Source of the DNA: Nematostella vectensis
Taxonomy: Eukaryota > Cnidaria > Anthozoa > Actiniaria > Edwardsiidae
DNA: 64,000 nucleotides
NCBI RefSeq assembly: GCF_932526225.1
Contig: NC_064039.1
Coordinates: 16,918,639-16,982,638 of the forward strand
Reading direction: 5' to 3'
In this document: in pieces, positions 44,001-50,963 of the stretch
Numbering within the stretch: the stretch's first letter is position 1
Layout of the letters: every line of letters begins with the position of its first letter
The notes under the pieces: model-generated
Database searches by the model: none
What the model was told of the DNA's origin: nothing
The model's input: the letters and a program-made list of their open reading frames with translations, nothing else
Program-made: the position numbers and the translations under genes

Positions 44001-45648
44001 CATTTATCTTGTTTATCTCTCCAAGGAAACGACACTTCATATCGCTTAAGGTTTTTTCTCTAATTCTTCCGGACTGCTGCTGAAACGTTCCGTTCTTGCA
44101 ACTTGAGTCGAGTTGTTGTTTTTCTCGGGTATTTTGTCTTCATTGTCCTCTTCTAGATAGTAAACTCACTATGTGAATGATTTTCTTCGGTCATAGTAAA
44201 GCGTATCGATATTTGGTATAATTTTTTTGTCAGACTTTGATTTGGCAGTTGAAAAACGCTAGAATAATTTTGCTTTGGTCGCCCGAGCACTCGGTCTCAC
44301 TCTCAACTCACAAAAGAAAGATTTTTTCATAATGCCCGGTCATTATCGTAGGATCTTGCCCGCTTTTCAGCCAATCAGAGCGCGCGTATGATCGTTGCCA
44401 TATAATAATATCCCTTAAAGTCCTAACCGCGTGAGGGTTGTGCCCCCGCCTTTACCGACCACTAAACAAACTGGCACCGCATGGTGCCATAGGCTGTCGA
44501 AGTTGATTTTCTCCTCATGTCCGTGCGTGAGAGCATCCCATCCCGCAAACAAAGAGTGACCGGCTATTATCAAGATAACAATTTATTGGCAATTAAAATA
44601 ATGCGACTCAGACTTATTTCCAGCGATTAAAATTATGTGTCGCTTGTTCCAAACAACGAACTAAAAGTCCTTAAACAGGTTTTTGGTTAAGACTTTCGTC
44701 TTCGTACTCTGCATAGATCTATCCCCCCTTTCCTTTTTTCATTATAACCTTAACTGTTTATACTGAATGTATATTGCGTTGATTTTTAATGTCGTGTCTT
44801 ATAAAAATTCTTTTTCTTTACGAACAGCAACAAAGTTGTTTAGAGTCTGATCTTGTTTTAGTCTCGATTGACTTTTACTTGATCTTCGCCACATATGGAG
44901 ATGAGGTTGGGTGTGGGGTAGGAGGGGGTGGCATTAATCCTTACATGACGCACTCTTCCGTGATTTCTTTATTACTCAGGCCTCCTTCACCGTGTCGCTG
45001 CGCGGCCAATGAAATATCAATGAGAACTTAGTGTGTACCAAAGTTTCCTATTTCGTTCTTTCCCGGGGAACGTAAACGTAATCAAGACATATAAACTAGC
45101 CTGATTCTAAGGGCAAGTATCGTCATCAATCATTCTTCCAAAACAATGACACGTTGTCAGTTGCGTAAGAGGCTAAAACACCTCTTTTTATCTGCTTAGC
45201 AAACTTGTGGCCGGTTGCTTGATCCTCTTTTTAAAAGTTCAAGTGTTGCGCGATTAAGTAAGATTTTTGTTACTATCTCGCTGGCGGTTATTGGCAGATG
45301 ATACAATACTAGTATTTTGCATCCACTGTTTAGTTTATTTAAAATCTAAACTTTCGGTAATTCCAACTGTTTATTTGTGGAAAAAAACCTACGTTCATGC
45401 AAACAAAATCAAAATAACATTGTTTCTTAAATTAGTTTTGCTCTTCATTATAATATTTTTGGTTTCCACAAATCGCCATTTTTTAACATAAGTAATGAAA
45501 AACAACAGCTTAAAATTTTTCAGCACCTATTTTTCGCTTTCCAAACAGGTTTTATGTGCGACATTACAATAATATAGACTTACCTTGAAAAGAGGTTGTA
45601 AATAAACATAACAACCAGGGTGATCAGCATATTCCTGCAAGCATCCAT
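25679..45648 (-). CDS. Cys-loop ligand-gated anion channel subunit (GABA-A/glycine receptor-like), nine exons
   Basis: Join, in transcript order on the minus strand: 45648-45584, 35023-34962, 34632-34516, 34292-34225, 28004-27787, 27488-27406, 27333-27196, 26632-26280, 26014-25679. All introns are GT-AG, phases match at every junction, and the total is 1440 nt (479 aa). Predicted role: plasma-membrane pentameric receptor that opens a chloride pore on binding GABA or glycine. Seen: hydrophobic signal peptide (1-21), sequon NDT (N79), FFRQ in loop D (111-114), WTPDTYF loop A (140-146), Cys-loop C184 to C198 with 13 residues between, loop B YAYT preceded by E203, loop C about 235-258, M1 267-290, PAR 296-298, M2 about 298-319, M3 327-351, cytoplasmic loop, and M4 459-478 just before the TGA. 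The PAR motif marks anion selectivity in this family. Ligand identity is not settled by sequence. Introns 1 and 4 carry retroelements. 5' UTR exons are not resolved. Confidence 0.93.
26185..26206. repeat. (CT)n microsatellite in receptor intron 8
   Basis: Eleven CT units. Confidence 0.95.
26280..26632 (-). CDS. Receptor exon 8: pre-M1 to M3
   Basis: 353 nt after a strong CCTTTTCCCTGTTAACAG acceptor. It encodes SFDSLRVSFRFKRR, M1 with YVPS, the PAR motif, M2 with Ser at 2', Thr at 6' and Leu at 9', and M3. An upstream in-frame ATG exists, but only the acceptor at 26633 gives the right phase with exon 7. Confidence 0.95.
26740..27180. repeat. ATC/ATT-rich simple repeat in receptor intron 7
   Basis: Long runs of CATCAT, TTATCA and related triplets fill much of the 563-bp intron right up to the exon 7 donor. 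This creates spurious Ile- or Asp/Asn-rich ORFs on both strands. Confidence 0.85.
27196..27333 (-). CDS. Receptor exon 7: loop B and start of loop C
   Basis: Exactly 138 nt, again the classic family exon size. It encodes YAYTVEDVIYNW (loop B; the Glu just before it is in exon 6) and FDMTEVTTSKLES leading into loop C. I placed the donor at AAAG/GTGATG because the GC that starts exon 8 completes Gly. Confidence 0.93.
27406..27488 (-). CDS. Receptor exon 6: Cys-loop exon
   Basis: Exactly 83 nt. It encodes ITLTASC, then EMDLRFFPMDTQD, then CVLKIES: two cysteines 14 residues apart with the invariant FPMD core. The following intron is only 72 bp. Confidence 0.97.
27787..28004 (-). CDS. Receptor exon 5: loops D and A
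   Basis: 218 nt. It starts DYSLDIFFRQWWRDERL, the family hallmark DYxLDxxFRQxWxDxRL, and contains WTPDTYFVN (loop A) and WPDGLIYYSSR. The donor is AG/GTATGC. The vertebrate counterpart is one codon longer (221 nt). Confidence 0.96.
28407..30381 (-). pseudogene. LINE ORF2 reverse transcriptase and C-terminal domain, with internal deletion
   Basis: 30381-29569 carries the pre-RT linker (RKPWISNSILVSIKQRHKLY) and RT block 1 (ISKVTPVDKGGETFDPTNYR, PISTLSSFSQIFEKLVYKQL). The frame then jumps to FAKAFDTVNHVILLRKL and continues through CGIPQGSTLGPLLFLLYIND and the catalytic box RLFADDTNVF. Later pieces are VKYLGVILDDKINW, YATIAWGSAYKS and the final frame 28748-28407. About 60 residues are missing at the jump, including the first catalytic Asp of RT. 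Confidence 0.85.
30420..31034 (-). pseudogene. LINE ORF2 endonuclease domain, truncated
   Basis: IIAISETKLNEKN contains the catalytic Glu of AP endonucleases (SETK), followed by YQFIRKHSPTNAGGVGNYIK and IIIGCIYRHPESD. The frame then breaks near 30690-30640, and weak similarity resumes in 30572-30420 (SDHLPxF-like region decayed). Confidence 0.75.
31479..32263 (-). pseudogene. LINE ORF1p (coiled coil, RRM-like, C-terminal domain)
   Basis: I choose the ATG at 32263 (MVSLEDVKALINSELEPFKA). A heptad coiled coil (residues ~10-90) leads to LAQYLRRDCVEISGVLP, the start of an RRM-like domain, and DISTAHVLPTFDKEKDNKII. After a frameshift near 31755 the C-terminal part continues (TKCISESLTPSRKNLFGTIN, WSNNGRIYLK). 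This is the L1-ORF1p-like layout (Transposase_22 type). Confidence 0.75.
33235..33430 (-). pseudogene. Second LINE fragment (RT C-terminal domain)
   Basis: Reading the minus strand from about 33420: DDLTWSHHVNEQASRANKSL, GYINKNTGSVKDTNLRRLIY, then a stop where VRPL is expected, then a frame with SVMPRKSGRFNR matching the FGYASQIWAPQ-type block. Typical post-YADD LINE sequence, separate from the 28-32 kb element. Confidence 0.65.
34225..34292 (-). CDS. Receptor exon 4: the conserved 68-nt exon
   Basis: Exactly 68 nt, the size of the corresponding exon in vertebrate GABA-A and glycine receptor genes. It encodes the first beta strands (AVEVLVEFKVMAFGTIREED) and ends with a whole Met codon at the ATG/GTAACA donor. 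Confidence 0.92.
34516..34632 (-). CDS. Receptor exon 3: N-terminal helix region
   Basis: 117 nt between a CCTCTAG acceptor and a G/GTATAC donor. It contains ILRERLRDEE and then YDKWVRPNDTG, matching the family pattern of a short helix followed by YDxxxRPxxxG. N79 is in an N-glycosylation sequon. Confidence 0.88.
34962..35023 (-). CDS. Receptor exon 2: N-terminal spacer
   Basis: 62 nt between a TTTTACAG acceptor and a C/GTAAGA donor. It encodes a polar stretch of 20 residues (ending KPSKKT) with no family motif, as usual for the variable N-terminus. Its phase fits exon 1 before it and exon 3 after it, where C plus GG makes Arg. Confidence 0.7.
35558..35589. promoter_or_regulatory. E-box plus two CRE palindromes in receptor intron 1
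   Basis: CACGTG at about 35559-35564, then TGACGTCA at 35570-35577 and again at 35582-35589, 12 bp apart (about one helical turn). Such spacing suits cooperative CREB/ATF binding. It lies 0.5 kb upstream of receptor exon 2, so it could be an intronic enhancer or an alternative promoter. Inference from motifs. Confidence 0.45.
36358..37205 (+). pseudogene. KYHxxC-type multicopy cnidarian protein, broken
   Basis: MTQEEIDWDLCAICPK (36358 on), then after stops and a frame change the frame from 36466: LKTIELGPKIFQRVLKIRDE, VALEGKYHSKCLTHLYKKA, SLLALVNMILYGPDIESQ. An in-frame TAG at 36922-36924 is followed in the same frame by RETPVAIYTGLLVHAKTRSR and LGLSVTYDRVLEISTTLGNA. After another shift FPPDLRRGLLTSTKN appears near 37155-37200. 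The order matches unnamed proteins abundant in coral genomes (recalled). It lies antisense inside receptor intron 1. At least one nonsense and two frame changes: dead. Confidence 0.6.
37200..37342 (-). repeat. Partial LTR of a Gypsy relic
   Basis: On the minus strand the purine tract GGAAAGGAAGGGA (37356-37343) is followed at 37342 by TGTAGTGTAATAAACCGGAA, the expected polypurine tract then TG of a 3' LTR. The far end is not defined and abuts the KYHxxC pseudogene. Confidence 0.45.
37440..38550 (-). pseudogene. Ty3/Gypsy integrase and C-terminal relic
   Basis: About 38540-38400 encodes KTKVWWPKMDSDAEKLSKSC then YGCQVMGQ (H2C2 zinc region). 38375-37641 is the core: WQDIALDLMGPFP with the first catalytic Asp, KAEGGAQFISAEF where most Gypsy integrases have a DNG motif (Asp replaced by Glu), NGEVERQNR with the catalytic Glu, and KLNPGDGVLLKN. 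An in-frame stop at 37641 is followed by more coding to about 37440. The 5' part of the element is missing. Antisense fragments of another Gypsy lineage than the 39.3-43.8 kb element. Confidence 0.85.
38668..38819. mobile_element. ~150-bp MITE-like element
   Basis: Ends AAAGCCCCGTGCA and TGCACGGGGCTTTT are inverted copies. Inside lies a second perfect hairpin (38738-38750 with 38766-38778, AAAGGAAATGTCA arms). Target duplication not clear. Confidence 0.6.
39300..39475 (+). repeat. Gypsy 5' LTR (176 bp)
   Basis: TG...CA ends (TGTAACGATATCCGG to AAACGATACA). It differs from the 3' LTR by two substitutions and a 3-bp indel. Contains TGACGTCA (39331-39338) and CACGTG (39344-39349) 13 bp apart, a likely promoter/enhancer core. 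Confidence 0.95.
39538..40638 (+). pseudogene. Gypsy Gag-protease
   Basis: I choose the ATG at 39538 (MPDESEESTSVHGF); the open frame extends a little upstream without ATG. The Gag capsid-like region includes WNTFKRLWINYEIA and YERYLFNRRNQENRESVESF. A CCHC knuckle CDTCGELNHFSVAC follows (C-x2-C-x4-H-x4-C) after a second Cys/His cluster. The retropepsin active site is FQLDCGATVNILP (DCGA in place of the common DTGA/DSGA). The frame is lost soon after, near 40600, and again near 40665. Confidence 0.9.
40844..43448 (+). pseudogene. Gypsy Pol: reverse transcriptase, RNase H, integrase (multiple lesions)
   Basis: RT frame 40847-41611: VVVKKPNEKIRLCIDPKPLN, VFSVVDAKNGFWHIQLDDES and the catalytic box IFDDILIFG; a TAA at 40844-40846 precedes it in frame. 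A frameshift near 41600 moves to LLGMANYLQKFAPN, then RNase H with VELQCDASEKGMGACLMQKG and TDHKPLE. In-frame stops at 41772, 42018 and 42558. Integrase: H2C2 region HASHIGIQG-stop-LRRAREVLYWPG with CEIC; a small deletion near 42722 removes the first catalytic Asp block; TAA at 42760; then IMSDNGPPFDSHEF and NGKVENAIK (second Asp and Glu present). The tail SYQVRTEDGRVYRRNRRHL ends near 43448. Confidence 0.9.
43665..43843 (+). repeat. Gypsy 3' LTR (179 bp)
   Basis: Second LTR copy; carries an extra GTT in TTGTAGTTGTTGTTC. About 99 percent identical to the 5' LTR by eye. Confidence 0.95.
43849..45583. other. Receptor intron 1, 5' part: nothing further recognised
   Basis: AT-rich with no coding signal that I trust. 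An 80-codon ORF at 44789-45031 (+) has no motif. Confidence 0.5.
45584..45648 (-). CDS. Receptor exon 1: start codon and signal peptide
   Basis: The exon runs from an ATG to a strong donor (AG/GTAAGT). It encodes 21 codons plus two bases, with the hydrophobic core LITLVVMFIYNLF typical of a signal peptide. The trailing AG needs one base, and exon 2 supplies A to make Arg. It lies 10.56 kb upstream of exon 2, so I placed it by signal-peptide character and phase. A transcript would confirm it. Confidence 0.75.
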
Positions 45649-47520
45649 GTAGAATTTTCACCAAGATAAACACACTCTGTGGAGGCACAAAACCAAGGAG
45701 ATGTTACACGGATGTTAGAAGAACTTAAGAGCTGCGTATCTCCGCAAAATCCCATCTGAGATATCCGCTACGACATCACGTGACGCGTTTTTGTAGTTTT
45801 TATTTTTAGCTGGTCTCTGTCATTGGTCACTGCTTTTGTGAAGTTCGATACTGTACACTAAGCGGTTACGACGAGTTCAATAATTCATGCTTTGTGGTTG
45901 TACGTGCTTTAGAATCAAAACGAAATTAGTAAAATGCACTAGTGTCTATAACCTCTTCATTGATCCATTAACAAATGTACTTTGTTTTCGAGCAAAGTGT
46001 TCGAATAAGAGTATTAATGTGGCTTTTTCGACAGCGGCAGCCCAAGAGATTTTCAAAACAATAAATGCTGTAAATAGGTTCATACAATCGTTTTATGAAA
46101 TTTATCTTTTTTGATAAACACTCATTCGATTCTGCGAAAAGAAAATCTGATTTTAGTATGTAAGCTTTTATCGTTGTGGTATCATAAGATTTATTGGTCT
46201 GGTTTCTTTTTACAGAATCTTTCCATCAGGTCACAGTGAATTGACCACGCGCGCAGAGGGTTATGGTTCTCTCGTGGCTTTACCAAGCTTGGATGAATTC
46301 AAAATATTTTCCATGTGACTTGTTCTCCAAGACACATCCTAGCCAATTGCACTATTGGCCCTGGTCGGCCCTTTTCTAATGATCACTCCAAACGTTTTGT
46401 AATATATTAAATATAGATGTTCACATTTTCTAGCAGTGATGTCAAAAGTAAATATATGCATTTTTTATCAAAATCATGAAACCACGTCAATAAAAGATGT
46501 TTAGACTCCTTTTTTTATTTCAAAAGATTTCTGTGAAATAACAAATATAGTTGGTGTTAACAGTACTGGCTCTTGTGTACGGCGAGACAAGAGTGACTAT
46601 AGCGATGACAAATTGTGCATATTGCAACACTCAAACTTCAACAGACGACGAATAACACAATACGCCACCACTCTTTCGAAAATGAGAGATCATCCCGAGC
46701 TTTGATTTTAAAGGGTGCGTGAGATATTGATAACAGGGGATCATTAATACCGTCTAGAAGTCATCAAGTAAGGGGATTGTTAAATATCCCACGCTTACAC
46801 GAGAAAGTGATTGCGTGATTTTGCGTACTTTTGTTTTCAGTCATCAAGAGTTAATTCTTTTTTGATTAGATAATAATAACAAAATTCAACTCCCTTATGA
46901 AAGATGTTTGTTATCACAACAGCAATTTTTTTCTTTCATTAAAAATTTCTGTAGCTCAAAATAAACAACATTTGAAAAACATTCAACGTTGTTATTCAGG
47001 GATTAATGGTAACTTTTACGTTTTTTCTCCCTCCAAAATGGCCGGCAAAAATTGTTGATCAAGATGCGATTCACAGAGATTTCACGAAGATTTCTTTCCT
47101 TAAAAACATATACATCATAAGATTATTCTCATTCAAAACACAAAAGGGTTTTTCTGTGCATTGTTCTTCGTTAGCAATAATTATAGAATTATAAGAAAGA
47201 GTTCACACAAAATATAATTGTTTGTTTGTCATGCTTTTGCGAAAATTTGTATTGAATTTAAGGTTATGCTCATAGTGCCAAGCCCAATCAAACATGAACA
47301 TTGTGAGAATCAAGCTTATATACAATGTGTACAAGTACTCCTCTTTTCGATATTCCACCTGCTCATTACAACTATTTATTTTCCGCCTTCAATAAACATC
47401 TTTCCGGTTTTATTGAATATTGAAGCCATCTGTAAAATTTTTTTAACAAATGCAGATGAAGTACTCGGAACAAACGTGAATGGGGTCAATAACATATAAT
47501 GTGATAGCTCTGAATCCTTA
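45649..47520. other. Upstream flank of the receptor; promoter not resolved
   Basis: Contains the receptor 5' UTR and promoter if exon 1 is right. ATCACGTGACG near 45777-45787 combines an E-box with a CRE-half-like sequence about 130 bp upstream of the ATG. No TATA box of good quality was seen on the minus strand there. The rest is AT-rich without coding support. Confidence 0.35.
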
Positions 47521-47527
47521 TATCTCC

Positions 47528-47975
47528 ATAGTCAAGGAACACTCGAGCGAGCGGTCTGTATAATACTACGGTCAAGGAACACTCGAGCGGTCTGTATAAT
47601 ACTACGGTCAAGGAACACTCGCGCGGTCTGTATAATACTACGGTCAAGGAACACTTGCGCGGTCTGTATAATACTACGGTCAAGGAACACTCGCGCGGTC
47701 TGTATAATGCTACGGTCAAGGAACACTCGAGCGGTCTGTATAATACTACGGTCAAGGAACACTCGCGCGGTCTGTATAATACTACGGTCAAGAAACACTC
47801 GCGCGGTCTGTATAATACTACGGTCAAGGAACACTTGCGCGGTCTGTATAATACTACGGTCAAGGAACACTTGCGCGGTCTGTATAATACTACGGTCAAG
47901 GAACACTCGAGCGAGCGGTCTGTATAATACTACGGTCAAGGAACACTCGAGCGGTCTGTATAATACTACAAGAGT
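47528..47975. repeat. 36-bp tandem array, about 12 units
   Basis: Unit GGTCTGTATAATACTACGGT then CAAGGAACACTCGCGC. TCTGTATAAT recurs every 36 bp from 47555 to about 47955. Two units carry an extra GAGC (40 bp). CGCGC/CGAGC and ACTCG/ACTTG variants mark unit types. Because 36 is a multiple of 3, long repetitive ORFs arise in several frames on both strands. Confidence 0.95.
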
Positions 47976-50860
47976 GCAGGTTTAATCAAGATAAACAAAC
48001 CTACAATTCTGTTTGCTTAGCTAAGTCAGAATATATACCATATTAGTGTAAATGAATTCCTTTTGTTTTCTACTATTTTCCCCTAGATCAGCAAGGAAGA
48101 TGTTTTTCGTGATTTATTTAACGGGTAAAAGAATTTTATGGTTACGATTTGTTGTTTAATTTTAAGAAAAGAAATAAAAAAAAATGTGATCTCTTACTTT
48201 TTGGAGAATAATCTTTGTTTCCTATGAGTTCTTTTGGGTTTACGACTCGCCAGGGTGTTCCAGCGAAGCGGTGTTTTACCAGAAATCATAACCAAGAATT
48301 TCAAGAACTGTCGCTTTTTTGCTTCCGAGGCCGTCACTATTTCAGAAGACACATCCAAACACGCTACCGGGGAATTTAGAAATTGTCACCTGGAACACTT
48401 ATGAACCGCAAATAAATTTCATTTTGAAAGAAAGAAAAGTCGATCCTAAGAGAATCTTCAAGTTGTGTTTCATTATAGTTTTAGTAAAAGTCGCTCAACT
48501 TGTGTTTTTCCTCTTATAACATAATCAGAACTAACGCGCTTATCCCCTGTGGAGAGAAGACAAAACTGCGATGGTATGGGGGATGTGCATTTATGCCTCG
48601 CAATGAAAGTATAATATTATTGGCTGTGAATTAATTCAATAGAATTCTGTCTGTTGTAGGCATTATGGTTTAAATCATGTGCGTGGAATTGCTAACATAA
48701 ACGTCTAACAAATGTCGGCATATTAAATTTAAAGAAATACAGGAAAAGGACGTTTTCCCAAAAACACAATTTTTTTTAAAAGCAAGACATGGAGGATTTA
48801 AGGTATGTAAACATGTATCTTAAGCGAGCTTTAGGAATAAAAAAATAAACCTCAGCAGTCCGGTTCTCAGTAGGGTGAAAAGCGGTAACTCTCAATCAAT
48901 AATAAGTACGTGATAATCATCTCTCTGATAACGGCCGGTAATCTACTTCAATTATGACCTACAGTAGCAAATCAGACAAGGCATCACAGATTTCACAGCA
49001 CAAACATCAATTTCTCTGTTTGCTTCTAGCAAGTTACTGAGACATAATGCTCTGGCGATAACGTGTGGGCTGATGAGCATTAATTTTGACCGTAAAAAGA
49101 CATAGACAAGTGTAAATTATCAATTATTCGGGGCTATTGTTTGTGTGCCTCTTGACAGAGGTTGTTTACTACGCATTAAAAACGTGTTTTACGAGTATTA
49201 TCGAGGCAGTGGCGTTTGCATTTGAAAGCGTTGGAGGGGAGAGGTTTCAGTGAAGAAAAGGTTTTCGAGTGAGTGATATTTCCTGGTGCAGTGCATTCTT
49301 ACTCTCCAGAAAAGGAACTATATCATTTTTCAGTTTGTGTCACTTGTTTGTTATGTACTGTGAGATTCCCTTATTAACCCTTATTTACCACGATGCTAAG
49401 TATTATACTTTTCAATTGATTTCATGTTCATTGCGTCGTGTCTTATGACGTTTTTTTTTACATTAAAGCTCTTTACAAACCTGAAGGCAGTCCATTAAAA
49501 AACAGTGGCTGATCCAGAATATAAAAAAGAGGATTAATATGCCAATTATTTTTCTAATGCAAAATATAGATTACATAAAGGGGTTGTTTAAAGCAGCCCA
49601 ACTAGCTCCCCCCCCCCCCCCCCCCCATCTCAAAGCTGCAATGCGTTTACACTACCTCCCAATGACAAGGCTCGGACTTGGTTTTCAATGGTTCAATCTA
49701 TTTCACTATAAATATTTTCTATTTTATTATTGATTATATTGTAATTTGGTTGTTTGTTTGTTTTTACGGAGGGCCACAATTTTAAGTGTTACCCTCTTAA
49801 AATAAAGCTACGGTGGTAAAGGTAAAGGTACGGTGCTTCTCCAAACATGGATTTTGATGCTTTTTGTTAGTGTTGTCGGTTTTGGGGTAAGCACAATCCA
49901 CCCGCTAAATGCCATTTATTTTTAAGTTAGGTCAACATTCAACAACGAAATATACTAGCCAAGTAATAAGTGAATAAGAAGCAAAAGAAAGATATCAAAA
50001 CCCGACAAAAAATTAAATCAGAAGGTATGAAGGGATAAAAGAAAGTAGAATGAGAAAAAGAGAAAAAAAAAATTTTGTATTCCACCCAAAAAGCGGCCAA
50101 TCCGCTTATCTGTCAATTTTCTGTCAATATTGAACCAAAGCACTCTAAATCAATGCGTTGTTGAAACCCTTTTAAACAGCGTGCGATTTTGTAGCCGGAT
50201 ATGCAAGTTTTTTTTATAACCACTACAAAGAAACACACGAGAAATACCCCTATATATGGTAAATTATCATTTAGTTGTAAAAATATTATAATTTACATTT
50301 TACAACAACAACAAAATTAAGATAACAGACAGTAAGTTAATCTTTAATAGATTGTACGCTTTTGTGTACGCTTTCTTTTAATATCTGTTTTCCAGCTTTA
50401 TTGACTTAAAGTATTGAGTTGTCTCAAAGGAGGTCTTTGCACACTTTGAAGCATTCTTGTTTCTATGTAACCCATTAAGGCTTAATTTGTTGATTCAAAG
50501 AGAAGACTTAGGGCAAAAAAAATAATACGCAAAAGAAATAGTCAACACCATAACCCACACATAAGAATGATTAAATTAGACTGAAAACGACAAACGGGAA
50601 AAAATAGGTAAAAGTAAAATAAAATTTTATGGAGTTTTGCCTCAACCATTAACAAAGTGTTTCTGTATTCAAGGGGATTAGAACAGGAACAGGTACCTTC
50701 ATTGAGTTTTATAGGCTACACCTTTTCACCACCACGACAACTTTACGAGGACTTTACGTTTGGCAATTCGTTTATAGAGGTTCCTAGATATAATGTGCCG
50801 TACGGATTAATTACTATTTTGCAATTTCACACGTTTGGTTAGCTTATTTTGTAAACTTAC
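47976..50860. other. No supported gene
   Basis: AT-rich; a poly-C tract of ~17 at about 49610-49626. Small ORFs lack motifs. Any downstream exons of the candidate exon at 50861 were not found. Confidence 0.45.
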
Positions 50861-50963
50861 CTTTGAAATTTTCAAATAAAAGGCCCATGTGCAAACTTAA
50901 GCTTTTCTGAAAATCTCTTAGCTCGCTCAAAAACTCAGCGACTTGAACCATAACATTCCAATT
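50861..50963 (-). CDS. Candidate orphan internal exon
   Basis: 103 nt between a CATACAG acceptor and a strong AAAG/GTAAGT donor on the minus strand. Open in one frame across its whole length: NWNVMVQVAEFLSELRDFQK then SLSLHMGLLFENFK (34 codons plus one base). Amphipathic, protein-like composition. The polypyrimidine tract is weak and I do not recognise the family or its partner exons. Confidence 0.35.

Noticed and set aside
47528-47975. CRISPR-like array
   Set aside because: Contiguous 36-bp units without spacers in a eukaryotic setting; an ordinary satellite.
47486-47985. Repetitive ORFs of 90 to 137 codons on both strands
   Set aside because: Produced by the 36-bp satellite, whose length is a multiple of three.
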